Assembly (NCBI RefSeq): GCF_040395035.1
Contig: NZ_JBEBRB010000006.1
Coordinates: 1 to 64,000 of the forward strand
Length of the DNA stretch: 64,000 bases
Source of the DNA: Parapedobacter lycopersici_A
GTDB lineage: Bacteria; Bacteroidota; Bacteroidia; Sphingobacteriales; Sphingobacteriaceae
Reading direction: 5' to 3'
The first letter of the stretch is position 1. Each line of letters begins with the position of its first letter. Below, piece by piece: positions 16,421 to 25,666 of the stretch. Position numbers and translations under genes: made by a program. The notes beneath the pieces are model-generated. The model searched no databases. It was not told the DNA's origin and saw only the letters and a program-made list of their open reading frames with translations.

Positions 16421-17431
16421 ATGAATATTGGATTTTTAGTTAATCAAACACACAAGGAAGGGGCTGAATATACGACTACCGGACTTGCGTTGGAAGCCCA
16501 TCGGATGGGTCACCAGGTATATTATATCGGTGTGGGCGACCTGGCTTACCTGGCTAACGGGCAGATGGGCGCCCATGCGCGCAGCCTGCCGGATCGGGAA
16601 TTCCGGTCGCCCGCCACCTTACTGGAGGCCTTGCGTGAGAGCAAGAAGGAACCGGTCAGCGCGAAACAACTGGACGCACTGCTCCTCCGGAATGATCCGG
16701 CAGCGGATCTGGAAAGCCGGCCATGGGCGCAGGATGCTGGTATCTCCTTTGGCCAGCTTGCCAGCGAACAGGGCGTTACTGTACTTAATGACCCCCACGG
16801 GCTGGTTTACGCATCGAGTAAAATGTACCTGCAGTATTTTCCGGAAAAGGTACGCCCGTCGACCATCATTACCCGGAATATCGCTGATGTGGAGGCCTTT
16901 TACCGCGACCACCAACGCAAAATTATCCTTAAGCCCCTGAAAGGATCCGGTGGAAAGAATGTGTTTCTCGTTGATAAAAAAGACAGCAAAAACATGAAAC
17001 AGATCGTGGAAGCCATCTGCAGGGATGGTTTTGCCATTGCCCAGGAATACCTGCCGGAAGCGCGGAAAGGAGATATCCGGCTGTTTTTGCTGAATGGCGA
17101 GGTGCTGGAGACGGACGGCAAACCGGCCGCTATCCGGCGGGTTCAGCAGGGGGGAGATATCCGCAGTAATATCCACCAGGGCGGCGAAGCAAAGAAGGCG
17201 ACCCTGAACAAACAGCTCCGGGAAATTGTGGAGGTCGTATCGCCGAAACTCAGGAAGGACGGTATGTTTCTGGTCGGGCTCGATGTAGTTGGGGATAAGT
17301 TAATGGAAATAAACGTGTTCAGTCCGGGTGGATTGCGCCACGCAGGGAAATTGCACGGCACGGATTTCTTTCCGACGGTTATTGCCGCAGTAGAAGAGCA
17401 GGCAGCGGCACGCCGGCATAAAACGGCGTAA
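16421..17431 (+). CDS. Glutathione-synthetase-like ATP-grasp ligase
   Basis: A 336-aa ATP-grasp ligase of the GshB-like group, which couples a carboxylate to an amine through an acyl phosphate. The N-terminal Rossmann-like domain (MNIGFLVNQTH) is followed by ATP-grasp motifs: KIILKPLKGSGGKNVFL (Lys and flexible Gly loop), AIAQEYLPEARKGDIRLFLL (nucleotide and metal side chains) and MEINVFSPGG (terminal Glu-x-Asn). It starts 29 bp after DUF1704 and closes the trio. No gamma-glutamylcysteine synthetase is present, so calling it gshB would overstate the evidence; it may ligate another amino acid or peptide whose C terminus the two hydrolases process. A glutathione peroxidase gene lies 15 kb away, not in this operon. 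Confidence 0.87.
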   Translation: MNIGFLVNQTHKEGAEYTTTGLALEAHRMGHQVYYIGVGDLAYLANGQMGAHARSLPDREFRSPATLLEALRESKKEPVSAKQLDALLLRNDPAADLESRPWAQDAGISFGQLASEQGVTVLNDPHGLVYASSKMYLQYFPEKVRPSTIITRNIADVEAFYRDHQRKIILKPLKGSGGKNVFLVDKKDSKNMKQIVEAICRDGFAIAQEYLPEARKGDIRLFLLNGEVLETDGKPAAIRRVQQGGDIRSNIHQGGEAKKATLNKQLREIVEVVSPKLRKDGMFLVGLDVVGDKLMEINVFSPGGLRHAGKLHGTDFFPTVIAAVEEQAAARRHKTA

Positions 17432-17517
17432 TGAAATGTTAAAATTGCCGCAAGCATTGGCGTGATTGGGCAAAAAAGAATATATTAGCCGGGTGTGCAA
17501 AGCTAATATTGACTTGA

Positions 17518-20241
17518 ATGAGCCTGATCAAAAAAATCGCTTCCTGTTTATTTTTTAGTCTGTTTTTCGTAGCTGCGTTTGCCCGGCAGGATACCGTTAG
17601 TATCAACACGTTGGTTGAGCGTACCCAGAAACTGCTGGACGCCTACCCGATCGAAAAGGTACACCTTCACTTTGATAAACCTTATTATGCAGTCGGCGAT
17701 ACGGTATGGTTTAAAGCCTACCTGAACAGTAACATGTACGATTACGACCTGAGTAAGGTCGTGTACGTGGAGGTCATGAACGGCCGCGATTCGCTGATGC
17801 AGACGCTGCGTATCCCACTTGCCGACCGGATGGGCGACGGCCACCTGGTGCTCGACCAGGAATGGTATACCCAGGGCAATTACCGGTTCCGCGCCTATAC
17901 CAAATGGATGGTCAATTTTGACCCGGCTTATTTCTTCAATAAGATTATCCCGATTGGCGATGTGCTTAACAATAACCTGCACCATACCATCTCATTCAAG
18001 GATGTCAGCAATGGCAAAAACGCCCGTTCGCAGGCTACCATTCAATTCAGGGATCGTGAAGGGAAGATTCTGAACAACCGAAAAATCAATTGGCAGGTGA
18101 CTTCGGGCTGGGAGACCCTGGACAATGGAAAAGGGGAAACGGATGCCATGGGTAACGTCATTATCAATATTAATGGAAATGACCGGGAGCTGCTGCGCGC
18201 GGGCAACCTGCATGTATCGTTAACCCCGCAAAGCGGATCGGCATCGCCGCTTGTCGGAAGGTTTCCGCTTCAGGCAGCCCTTTGGGATGCCGATGTGCAG
18301 TTTTTTCCGGAAGGTGGTGAATTGATCGCCGGACTGACCCAGAAAATAGCCTTTAAGGCGGTCGGAAATGACGGATTGGGGCTTCCTGTGAAGGGCGAGG
18401 TAGTCGGTCCGGATAACCGGGCCGCAGCATCCTTCACCGACACACACCTGGGCATGGGACAATTTACTTTCGTTCCCCAGGCCGGAAGTTCCTATACCGC
18501 GAAAGTAACTTTTGAAAACGGGCAGGAACGGACCTATCCGTTGCCGCCGGTGGTTGCCGAAGGTATCGGTCTGACATTTTTAAAGGCTGATACAGCCCAG
18601 ATCCAATTGGCTATTGTGGCCAATGAGGCCTTTCATAAAACCCACGAAAATGAGGTGTATTACGTGATCGCCCAAAGCAACGGCATCCTGTGCTATGCCG
18701 CCCAGGCTACGTTGCGGAATTCCTCGGTACTGATCAACCTGCCGAAGGACCGTTTTCCAACGGGTATCGCTCAGTTTACCCTGTTTACATCGAACGGTAA
18801 GCCGATCAGCGAGCGGCTGGCTTTTGTGGAAAATATCAAACCGCTCGATATCCAGGTGACGTCGGATAAACCGGCTTACAACGCAAAGGAACCGGTGAAC
18901 CTTGATATCGCGGTAAATAACAATGGTGACCCGACCGCGGGCGGCTATTCGATTTCAGTGACAGACGAAACGAAGGTTCCTTTTGATGATAATCAGTCGG
19001 TTACGATTCTTAGTAACCTGCTGCTCACATCGGATATTCAGGGATATGTGGAGCAGCCGAATTTTTATTTTAACGGGCCGGACGGCATCCGGTGGGAGGC
19101 TTTGGATGTGCTGCTGCTGACCCAGGGCTACCGCCGCTTTTCGTATGAGGAAGTGCTGGCCGGGCAGTATCCACAGGTGTATTTCCTGCCGGAACAGGGG
19201 ATCGAGATCTCGGGTGTGTTGCGCCTGAATAACGGGAAACCGGTACCCAATGGCGGACTGCTGCTTTCCATACCCGAGCGGAGTTTCCGGACGGATACCT
19301 ACACCAATGAAAACGGGGAGTTTGCTTTTAAGGACCTGGTGTTTACGGACTCCGTGCGGGTGACGATCAATGCGCGTGGTAATGATAATTACCGGAATAT
19401 GGTCATTAATGTAAACCCCACGCAGTTTCCGGCAATCGATTCGAGCAGCTACCGGGCCGATAACCTGCTGAACATCGACACATCGCTCGCCCCGTACCTC
19501 AGTAACAGCCGCAATGAATACCGGACTTCCATTCTGCTGGAAGAAGTGGAGGTGACCGGCAGAACCGGCCCGGCATTCACACATAAAGACTATCCAGCCC
19601 TTTCGGGGCTAAGCATGGCAGACCACCGCATTGAGCCGGATCGCCTGAAGGGCTGCAACGTGCTGATGATGTGCCTGCGTACGGTGCTGACGGGAATTAC
19701 CTACGATGATCGCAGCCAGAACTTCTACATTACGCGTGATTACAATGCCGGAGGGCGTATACCCGTGCAGTTTTTTCTGAATGGCATGGCTGTGGATGTA
19801 AATGCGCTGAATGGCATTGTACCCGCCGAAATTGAGGGTATTGAAATATTTATGCGTGATGAGCTGGGCGTAGTAAGCCGCAGCTACCAGAATAATGGCG
19901 TCGTTTCCATATACACCAAAAAGAAAGAAAAGGCACCCCGGATGTCGCTGAGCGAAATTGAAAGCATGCTGCCTAAAAGTAATATTATTGACCTTACACC
20001 GCTGGGATATGTCAAGGAACGCAAATTCTACGTGCCGAAATATGACACCCCCGAACGCCGCGCGGTAAATGACATCCGCTCCACAATATACTGGAATCCG
20101 GATGTAACTACGGGTGACGACGGGAAAGCGCGGGTCAGTTACTATAATGCAGATGGAAAAGGCAGTTACCGTGTCGTTGTAGAGGGCACGGACGTGCATG
20201 GCAACATCGGCCGGACGATCTACCGGTATACGATAAACTGA
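17518..20241 (+). CDS. Large secreted MG2/TonB-plug-like surface protein (carboxypeptidase-regulatory-like)
   Basis: A 907-aa exported protein typical of Bacteroidota. Residues 1-23 are a signal peptide (ASCLFFSLFFVAAFA). KVHLHFDKPYYAVGDTVWFKAYL (47-69 region) is the macroglobulin MG2-type opening. Several beta-sandwich repeats follow, then a CarboxypepD_reg-like domain (ISGVLRLNNGKPVPNGG). Near residue 750, IPVQFFLNGMAVD and IEGIEIFMRDE resemble a TonB-dependent receptor plug but no 22-strand barrel follows. The end (GKARVSYYNADGKGSYRV) is again macroglobulin-like. It follows the ATP-grasp gene by 86 bp; co-transcription is possible but unproven. Such proteins are thought to sit at the outer membrane or in the periplasm and handle proteins or peptides; function is not established. 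Confidence 0.8.
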   Translation: MSLIKKIASCLFFSLFFVAAFARQDTVSINTLVERTQKLLDAYPIEKVHLHFDKPYYAVGDTVWFKAYLNSNMYDYDLSKVVYVEVMNGRDSLMQTLRIPLADRMGDGHLVLDQEWYTQGNYRFRAYTKWMVNFDPAYFFNKIIPIGDVLNNNLHHTISFKDVSNGKNARSQATIQFRDREGKILNNRKINWQVTSGWETLDNGKGETDAMGNVIININGNDRELLRAGNLHVSLTPQSGSASPLVGRFPLQAALWDADVQFFPEGGELIAGLTQKIAFKAVGNDGLGLPVKGEVVGPDNRAAASFTDTHLGMGQFTFVPQAGSSYTAKVTFENGQERTYPLPPVVAEGIGLTFLKADTAQIQLAIVANEAFHKTHENEVYYVIAQSNGILCYAAQATLRNSSVLINLPKDRFPTGIAQFTLFTSNGKPISERLAFVENIKPLDIQVTSDKPAYNAKEPVNLDIAVNNNGDPTAGGYSISVTDETKVPFDDNQSVTILSNLLLTSDIQGYVEQPNFYFNGPDGIRWEALDVLLLTQGYRRFSYEEVLAGQYPQVYFLPEQGIEISGVLRLNNGKPVPNGGLLLSIPERSFRTDTYTNENGEFAFKDLVFTDSVRVTINARGNDNYRNMVINVNPTQFPAIDSSSYRADNLLNIDTSLAPYLSNSRNEYRTSILLEEVEVTGRTGPAFTHKDYPALSGLSMADHRIEPDRLKGCNVLMMCLRTVLTGITYDDRSQNFYITRDYNAGGRIPVQFFLNGMAVDVNALNGIVPAEIEGIEIFMRDELGVVSRSYQNNGVVSIYTKKKEKAPRMSLSEIESMLPKSNIIDLTPLGYVKERKFYVPKYDTPERRAVNDIRSTIYWNPDVTTGDDGKARVSYYNADGKGSYRVVVEGTDVHGNIGRTIYRYTIN

Positions 20242-20248
20242 GGCATGG

Positions 20249-21208
20249 TTATGTGCCGCTGCGTGGCGGCGCCCCGGGCTCAACCTCGAGTTCCTGCTGG
20301 ATGATCCTTACCGCATAGGACGCGGGTGAAATGCCCTTGCCATACCGGTGTGCGTAGGCTTTCGTGAATTCGGCCCCAAAATATAGGATTGCCGCCGAAT
20401 AATAAATCCATAGCAGCAATACAATGACGGCACCTGCCGCTCCATAAGCCGATGCCGGCGCACTGTATTGCATGTACAATGAAATCAGGTACCGGCCCAG
20501 CATGAACAGCAGTGCGGTGAAAATGGCGCCGCCGACGGTATCACGAAAACGCAGGCGTGCATCGGGCAACACGCCGAAAATGGTGCCGAACAGGGTGGTA
20601 ATCACCAGGAACGTAAGCCCGATATTAATCCACTCCACCATCCAGAGGGAGATTTCGGGAAAATACTGTCCAATCTGGTTACTCAGTGCCACAATAATTC
20701 CGTTCAGGAGGAGGGAAGCAATCAGCAGGAAGCCCAGGCCAAGTACCATGGAAAAAGAAAGAGCGCGGTTAATCAGCATTTTCAGCCATCCCTTTTTAGG
20801 TTTCGGTTTTAAGCCCCAGATGGTATTCAGCGAGTCCTGTATTTCCATAAAGATCGTGGTCGAACCCACGATCAGTGTGCCGATGCCAATGGCAATGCCG
20901 ATACCGGATTCATTGGCGAAACTGATCTTTTCGATGAGCTGCTGGATCTGTGCGGCGACGTCGGCGCCGAACAGGGAGGTCAGCTCGTCAAATACCTCGG
21001 TCCGCACACCTTCCTGCCCGGCGACATGCTCGCCATACAGAAACCCTACCGTCCAGATGACAATCAGGAGCAGCGGTGCAATGGAAAAGAGGGTATAATA
21101 AGCCAGGGAAGCGCTCATCTTCATTGCCCGGTCGCTTGAAAACGAACGGTAGGTTTCCATTATGAGCTCTCCTATTTCTTTGTAAAAGGAAATACTAAAC
21201 GCCTTCAT
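20249..21208 (-). CDS. YihY/BrkB (virulence factor BrkB) family membrane protein
   Basis: A 319-aa inner-membrane protein of the YihY/BrkB family (once misnamed ribonuclease BN). About six hydrophobic helices can be seen: ASLAYYTLFSIAPLLLIVIW, the GIGIAIGIGTLIVG region, FSMVLGLGFLLIASLLLNG, IGLTFLVITTLFGTIFGVL, VGGAIFTALLFMLGRYL and GAAGAVIVLLLWIYYSAAIL. The motif SASLAYYTLFSIAPLL and the final YYSAAILYFGAEFTKAY are family hallmarks. A 26-residue cytoplasmic tail follows. The transported substrate, if any, is unknown. It starts 47 bp after the acyl-CoA synthetase stop, so the two may be co-transcribed, and it ends 7 bp from the convergent surface-protein gene. Confidence 0.9.
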   Translation of the reverse strand: MKAFSISFYKEIGELIMETYRSFSSDRAMKMSASLAYYTLFSIAPLLLIVIWTVGFLYGEHVAGQEGVRTEVFDELTSLFGADVAAQIQQLIEKISFANESGIGIAIGIGTLIVGSTTIFMEIQDSLNTIWGLKPKPKKGWLKMLINRALSFSMVLGLGFLLIASLLLNGIIVALSNQIGQYFPEISLWMVEWINIGLTFLVITTLFGTIFGVLPDARLRFRDTVGGAIFTALLFMLGRYLISLYMQYSAPASAYGAAGAVIVLLLWIYYSAAILYFGAEFTKAYAHRYGKGISPASYAVRIIQQELEVEPGAPPRSGT

Positions 21209-21255
21209 GGGCCAATATCATTGAAAATGGAGTCGTCTCCGTTAATAAAGCGCCA

Positions 21256-23019
21256 TTATTCTTCCGGATAGATGCCGTCGATCACGGTTTCGTTGCGCTG
21301 CAGGATGACTTTGCGCTTCAGGCTAAGCTTCGGCGTTAGCTCGCCGGCATCAATCGTCCATTCCTTTGGCAATAGCACAAACTTCTTCACCTTTTCCCAC
21401 TGGCCAAACCCCTGGTTGAGCCGATCAATTTCACGCTGGTATTTGTCAATAACCGCATCCGATTTAATGGCCTCTTCTCTTGATTTAAAGGGAACGCCCT
21501 TCACTTTGCACCATTTTTCAAGTTCATCAAATGCGGGCACAATCAATGCAGAGGGGAATTTCCGGTTTTCGCCCACCACCATCACCTGGGCAATCAGCGT
21601 GGATTCCATGAATTTATTTTCCAGTGCCTGGGGGGCGACATACTTTCCGCCAGCGGTTTTGAACATCTCTTTTTTCCGGTCGGTGATGCGCAGAAATCCA
21701 TCGGGAGTCAGTTCGCCTATATCACCGGTGTGAAAATACCCCTCGCTATCAATCGCCTCGGCGGTGGCCGCGTCATTTTTGTAATAGCCGATGCTTACAT
21801 TGGGACCACGGCAGAGGATCTCACCGTCGGCGGCAATTTTGACTTCGACACTCCGGAGCACCCGGCCTACGGTACCGAATTTTACGCCGTCTTTCTCCAG
21901 ACTGTTCACGGCAATTACCGGTGATGTTTCGGTAAGCCCGTACCCTTCGAGAACGGGTATTTCGGCAGCCCAGAAAACACGTGAAAGACGGGGTTGCAGG
22001 GCTGCACCACCGGAGATGAGTAGTTTGATGTGACCACCCAGGGCGGCCTGCCATTTGCTGAATACCAGTTTGCGGGCAATTCCAAGCTGCAGGGCAAACC
22101 ACCAGCTGTTTTTTCCCGGCTCCTGATAACGGAGACCCAGTTGCAGTGCCCAGAAGAAAAGGTGCCGTTTCACACCCGAGAGTTCCTTGCCTTTGGCTAC
22201 AATACGGTCATATACCTTTTCAAGCACCCTGGGAACCGTCGTAAACCCGTCCGGCTTTACCTCATTGATGTCGGCCACAATGGTATCCATACTTTCGGCA
22301 TAATGGATTTCCACGCCTTTCAGGAAGTATAGGTACACCACCATGCGCTCAAAAATGTGGCACAACGGCAGAAAACTGATGGCTTTTTTAAAGAAACCGG
22401 GCAATAGGTGCTGGCAGTCGTCTACATTACTCATCACATTCCTATGCGAGAGGAATACGCCCTTCGGTTTACCCGTGGTGCCCGAAGTATAGATCAGTGT
22501 CAGTAGGTCGTCCGCGCTCACAGCCTCCCGGTAAGGGGTTAGGTCAATGTCGCTTTGCTTGCCTTCATCGATCAGCTGCTGCCACGAAGGCTGATCCTTT
22601 ACCGGATCGAACGTATAAATAGGAGCCGCCAGATCGTGTTGCTTAAGCGCCTCCTGCACTTTTTCATATAACTCGGTGTCGCTTAACAGGATGATTTTTA
22701 CGCCTGCATCGTGGATAATAAACGAAAGGTCCTGGCTGGATAATGTGGGATAGAGCGGAACAATCGCCGCACCCAATTGGCTGACCGCAAAGTCGCAGAA
22801 ATTCCATTCCGGCCGGTTTGCAGACATTAACGCAATTTTATCTCCCTTGCCGATCCCCCGGGCGGCCAGGCCCCTGCTGAGCTGGTCGACAACGGTCAGG
22901 AAGTCGTCCGTGGAGTAGGTTGTCCACTGTCCGTTCGCCTTTCCGGCGACCATTACGGATTTGGCGTGGTTGGCTTTATAATGGGGGAGAATGTCAAAAA
23001 TGCGCATTGGAGCTGCCAT
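21256..23019 (-). CDS. Long-chain fatty acid--CoA ligase (AMP-forming)
   Basis: A 587-aa ANL-superfamily enzyme that activates a fatty acid to an acyl adenylate and then to acyl-CoA. The P-loop-like TLIYTSGTTGKPKGV is the A3 motif. GYGLTETSPVIAVN is A5, YFHTGDIGELTPDG with the invariant Asp is A7, and ITDRKKEMFKTAGGKYVAPQ spans the hinge and A8. The C-terminal catalytic Lys lies in the GELTPKLSLKRK stretch. Length and the sequence near A5 fit the FadD15-type long-chain synthetases common in Bacteroidota. Probably peripheral on the cytoplasmic membrane. The yihY-like gene follows on the same strand. On the minus strand, TATCTTTA about 60 bp upstream is a 7/8 match to the -7 element. Confidence 0.92.
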   Translation of the reverse strand: MAAPMRIFDILPHYKANHAKSVMVAGKANGQWTTYSTDDFLTVVDQLSRGLAARGIGKGDKIALMSANRPEWNFCDFAVSQLGAAIVPLYPTLSSQDLSFIIHDAGVKIILLSDTELYEKVQEALKQHDLAAPIYTFDPVKDQPSWQQLIDEGKQSDIDLTPYREAVSADDLLTLIYTSGTTGKPKGVFLSHRNVMSNVDDCQHLLPGFFKKAISFLPLCHIFERMVVYLYFLKGVEIHYAESMDTIVADINEVKPDGFTTVPRVLEKVYDRIVAKGKELSGVKRHLFFWALQLGLRYQEPGKNSWWFALQLGIARKLVFSKWQAALGGHIKLLISGGAALQPRLSRVFWAAEIPVLEGYGLTETSPVIAVNSLEKDGVKFGTVGRVLRSVEVKIAADGEILCRGPNVSIGYYKNDAATAEAIDSEGYFHTGDIGELTPDGFLRITDRKKEMFKTAGGKYVAPQALENKFMESTLIAQVMVVGENRKFPSALIVPAFDELEKWCKVKGVPFKSREEAIKSDAVIDKYQREIDRLNQGFGQWEKVKKFVLLPKEWTIDAGELTPKLSLKRKVILQRNETVIDGIYPEE

Positions 23020-23118
23020 ATCAGGTTATTTTATCCCGGTTTATCGTGTTTGAGATATAATACACTAAAGATAACAATTATTCGCTGAAATTGTCGTTCT
23101 GAAATCGAAGAATTAGCC

Positions 23119-23126
23119 TACATTTG
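23119..23126 (+). promoter_or_regulatory. -7 element (TACATTTG) for the secreted 164-aa protein gene
   Basis: TACATTTG matches TAnnTTTG exactly, 76 bp before the ATG at 23202. A TTG at 23091-23093 is 25 bp upstream, slightly beyond normal spacing. Confidence 0.45.
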
Positions 23127-23201
23127 GCATTTGTTTTGAAAGAAAGGCTATGATAGCTTACTTTCGTTTATCGTTTACATTACATATTAGCTCGTTATCG
23201 C

Positions 23202-23696
23202 ATGAAAAGAAAAGGATTTGTTTGGTTAGTGGTTTTGATGGTCATCGGGGTTGCACAGCAAACGGCGCTGGCCCAGGAGGGTCCAACCTATTCACGGGCC
23301 GTGGGTGGTCGCTTTGGTGTGGCAAACGGGATTACCTATAAGCATTTTCTAACGGAGAATAATGCGATAGACGGGATTGTGAATTTTCAGGGTAACCGGA
23401 ACTTCACCATCTTTAAATTGCTGGGATTATACGAAATTCACCGTCCCATCACGTTTATCGATGTGGAAGGCCTGCAATGGTACTACGGCTTTGGTGGCGG
23501 GCTTGGGGTATACCGTTATAAAGATATCGACGAAAATGGCATGGCCTGGAGTTTCGATGGCGTAGTCGGGGCAGATTATAAAATCCCCACGGCGCCGATC
23601 AACCTTTCGCTCGACTGGAAGCCTACGATGGAACTGACACCCGAATCGGGCGTACGGTTTGACGGGATTGGCCTGTCTATCCGGTTTGTTTTTTAA
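23202..23696 (+). CDS. Small secreted beta-barrel-like protein, function unknown
   Basis: A 164-aa protein with a signal peptide (FVWLVVLMVIGVAQQTALAQ, cleavage expected after ALA-Q near residue 25). The rest is made of alternating short strands rich in Gly and aromatic residues (GGRFGVANGITYKHFL, YYGFGGGLGVYRYK) and ends in Phe (LSIRFVF), the C-terminal signature of outer-membrane beta-barrels. It resembles small 'outer membrane insertion C-terminal signal' or porin-like proteins of Bacteroidota. An eight-strand barrel is the likely architecture (inference). The gene is alone between a divergent acyl-CoA synthetase and a convergent peptidase, with its own -7 element. I do not recognise a specific function. 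Confidence 0.8.
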   Translation: MKRKGFVWLVVLMVIGVAQQTALAQEGPTYSRAVGGRFGVANGITYKHFLTENNAIDGIVNFQGNRNFTIFKLLGLYEIHRPITFIDVEGLQWYYGFGGGLGVYRYKDIDENGMAWSFDGVVGADYKIPTAPINLSLDWKPTMELTPESGVRFDGIGLSIRFVF

Positions 23697-23708
23697 AGAT
23701 ATGGACGA

Positions 23709-23735
23709 TGCCGGCATCCCCGCGGAATGCCGGCA
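23709..23735. terminator. Hairpin between convergent genes
   Basis: A perfect 9-bp stem TGCCGGCAT/ATGCCGGCA (23709-23717 with 23727-23735) with a 9-nt loop, 12 bp after the small secreted protein gene and 9 bp before the end of the convergent M61 gene. On the minus strand it is followed within 10 nt by TTTAAAAAAC, and on the plus strand no T-run follows. Position and stem suggest a terminator for one or both genes. Confidence 0.55.
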
Positions 23736-23744
23736 GCCTGTCGG

Positions 23745-25556
23745 CTATTGCTGGGGCTGTGAAAGCCAGATGCTGCCCAGCCGTTCCTGCTCTTCGGTTG
23801 CACCGGATAGCGGCATAATATTGAATGCACCCTTTGTTTCCTGTCTTAACGTGATCGCCAGTTCCCGCACCCGGCCATCACGCGACACCAACACCTGCAG
23901 CACATCACCTACCGCTGCCGTCTGCATCACCCGGTTCAGTTCTTTGCCGCCCGCATCGAGCCGTTCGCCGTTGATGGCAATCACCTCGTCGCGTACATTG
24001 ATGCCGCCGTCCCAGGCCCCGGTACCGCGGCTGACGGCAGATACCATAATGCGCCCGTCGTTTACCGAGGTAGCGAAGCCAAGCTCGGGAATATTCCGGT
24101 CTTCATGATAATCCACCAGTTCGTAACCCACTGCATTCAGGTAGCGGTTATAGTCGATCGGTTCGGTCGTTTGGGCGGCCTGGAAAATATCGGCCAGCGA
24201 TGTACCCGCCACTTCCTCCATCAACTGCTGCAGCTCCGCTTCCCTGAAGCCCCTCTTTTTTTCGACGTAGAAGGTTTGGTAAGCGGCTTTCAGCACATCG
24301 TCAAGCCGTTTTGCCCCGGTGGTCGCCTCGAGTATCCGCAGGTCGAGTATCAGGGCCAGTAACGCCCCCTTGTTATAATAGGATACCGACGTGTTGGCCG
24401 AATTTTCATCCGGGCGGTAATACTTGATCCAGGCGTCGAAACTGGCCTGTGCGGCAGACTGTATCCGGTTGCCCGCACGGTTCTCAACGGCATTGACATC
24501 GTTGACCAGCGCCTGCAGGTACGCAGATTCGGTCAGGAAGCCGCTCCGCCGGAGAATCAGGTTGTCAAAGTAAGCGGTAAAGCCTTCCATGATCCACAGT
24601 GACCGGGTGTAATTCTCCGCGTCGTAATTGAATGGACCGAGTTCGATGGGGCGAAGCCGTTTGACATGCCATAGGTGAAAATATTCATGGGCCACCAAAC
24701 CGAGGAATCCCACATAGGAACGTTCGTTCTGGTAGCCGTTGCGACTGGCGCCCAGCACGGTTGAATTGAGGTGCTCCAGTCCGCCGCCGCCTGACTGGTA
24801 GTTGTGCACAATAAATACATAGCGTTTGTTGGGGTTCACACCAAAGACTCGCGTACACTCCTCAATGATGGTCGAGCAGTCGCGGATGAGCCGCTCTTTA
24901 TTGTAATTGCCGCCGCCCACCATGGCTATTTCGTGGTGGACGCCGGCGGCCTCGAATGTGATAATATCCTGGTTGCCGACTTCAATGGGCGAGTCAAACA
25001 GCTGATCGAAATCCGCGGCTTCGAATGTATTGGGCTTCCCGGCCACAGGTTCGAGTCCGGTCGAAACCGAAGACCACGCAGGGTGGGGGACTACGGAAAT
25101 TTCCGCGGGATGATCCAGCATCCCGTCCACATACAGGAAAGTCGCCGCAGGCGATAGGAATGCATGGCTGTCGTCAATAAAATTGGTGCGGACCGATACC
25201 TCAAAGCCATAAATCCGGTAGTTGATAACGATCCGGTCACTTTTACCCGAAGCAACGCGCCAGGTATTTTTATTGATTTTACTTATTTCAAGGGAACTCC
25301 CTGAAGCATCGTGTGCTGCAACACCTTCCACATGTTTGGCATACTCACGCACCAGGTATGAACCGGGTGTCCATACGGGCATTTTTACATCGATGAAATC
25401 CTTCTTCAGTCCAGAAATTTCCATTTTTATTTCGGCATAGTGTGCCTGGGGTTCTTTGAAAGAAATCTCGAATCGGATGTGGGTGTTACCAAAGGCAGGG
25501 GCGGTGAAGGTGACCATAATGATAAACAGATTGGTAAAAAAATTTTTCATGCTCAT
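23745..25556 (-). CDS. M61 family metallopeptidase with PDZ domain (glycyl aminopeptidase-like)
   Basis: A 603-aa zinc aminopeptidase of family M61. The catalytic motif VAHEYFHLWHVKRLRP gives HExxH, and the third ligand Glu is in SLWIMEGFTAYFD. The N-terminal 170 residues form the beta-rich domain of the family (FKEPQAHYAEIKMEIS). The C-terminal part (FATSVNDGRIMVSAVSRG, then DEVIAINGERLDAGG) is a PDZ domain, as usual in this family. The N terminus has a signal peptide (FTNLFIIMVTFTAPAFG), so the enzyme acts in the periplasm or is exported. The ATG at 25556 or 25550 both fit. It has a strong promoter of its own on the minus strand (25605-25575). Substrate preference for N-terminal Gly or Ala is known only for characterised relatives. 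Confidence 0.93.
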   Translation of the reverse strand: MSMKNFFTNLFIIMVTFTAPAFGNTHIRFEISFKEPQAHYAEIKMEISGLKKDFIDVKMPVWTPGSYLVREYAKHVEGVAAHDASGSSLEISKINKNTWRVASGKSDRIVINYRIYGFEVSVRTNFIDDSHAFLSPAATFLYVDGMLDHPAEISVVPHPAWSSVSTGLEPVAGKPNTFEAADFDQLFDSPIEVGNQDIITFEAAGVHHEIAMVGGGNYNKERLIRDCSTIIEECTRVFGVNPNKRYVFIVHNYQSGGGGLEHLNSTVLGASRNGYQNERSYVGFLGLVAHEYFHLWHVKRLRPIELGPFNYDAENYTRSLWIMEGFTAYFDNLILRRSGFLTESAYLQALVNDVNAVENRAGNRIQSAAQASFDAWIKYYRPDENSANTSVSYYNKGALLALILDLRILEATTGAKRLDDVLKAAYQTFYVEKKRGFREAELQQLMEEVAGTSLADIFQAAQTTEPIDYNRYLNAVGYELVDYHEDRNIPELGFATSVNDGRIMVSAVSRGTGAWDGGINVRDEVIAINGERLDAGGKELNRVMQTAAVGDVLQVLVSRDGRVRELAITLRQETKGAFNIMPLSGATEEQERLGSIWLSQPQQ

Positions 25557-25574
25557 GTCAGACTAGGCGTAATG

Positions 25575-25605
25575 CAAAAGTATAAGTATAGGACGATGTG
25601 CCAAA
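25575..25605 (-). promoter_or_regulatory. Bacteroidota-type promoter for the M61 peptidase gene
   Basis: On the minus strand TTTG (25605-25602), 19 bp, then TACTTTTG (25582-25575): an excellent match to TTTG/TAnnTTTG. The expected start is about 12 bp before the first ATG, giving a very short leader. Confidence 0.7.
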
Positions 25606-25666
25606 GGAATTAACGGTTTTGCTGTAAAAAATGTGATACAGGTATTAATTACCCGGGTGAGAACAG

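Noticed and set aside
16421..17431. Naming the ATP-grasp gene gshB and linking it to the glutathione peroxidase
   Set aside because: No gshA in the window, operon context is different and the peroxidase looks thioredoxin-dependent.
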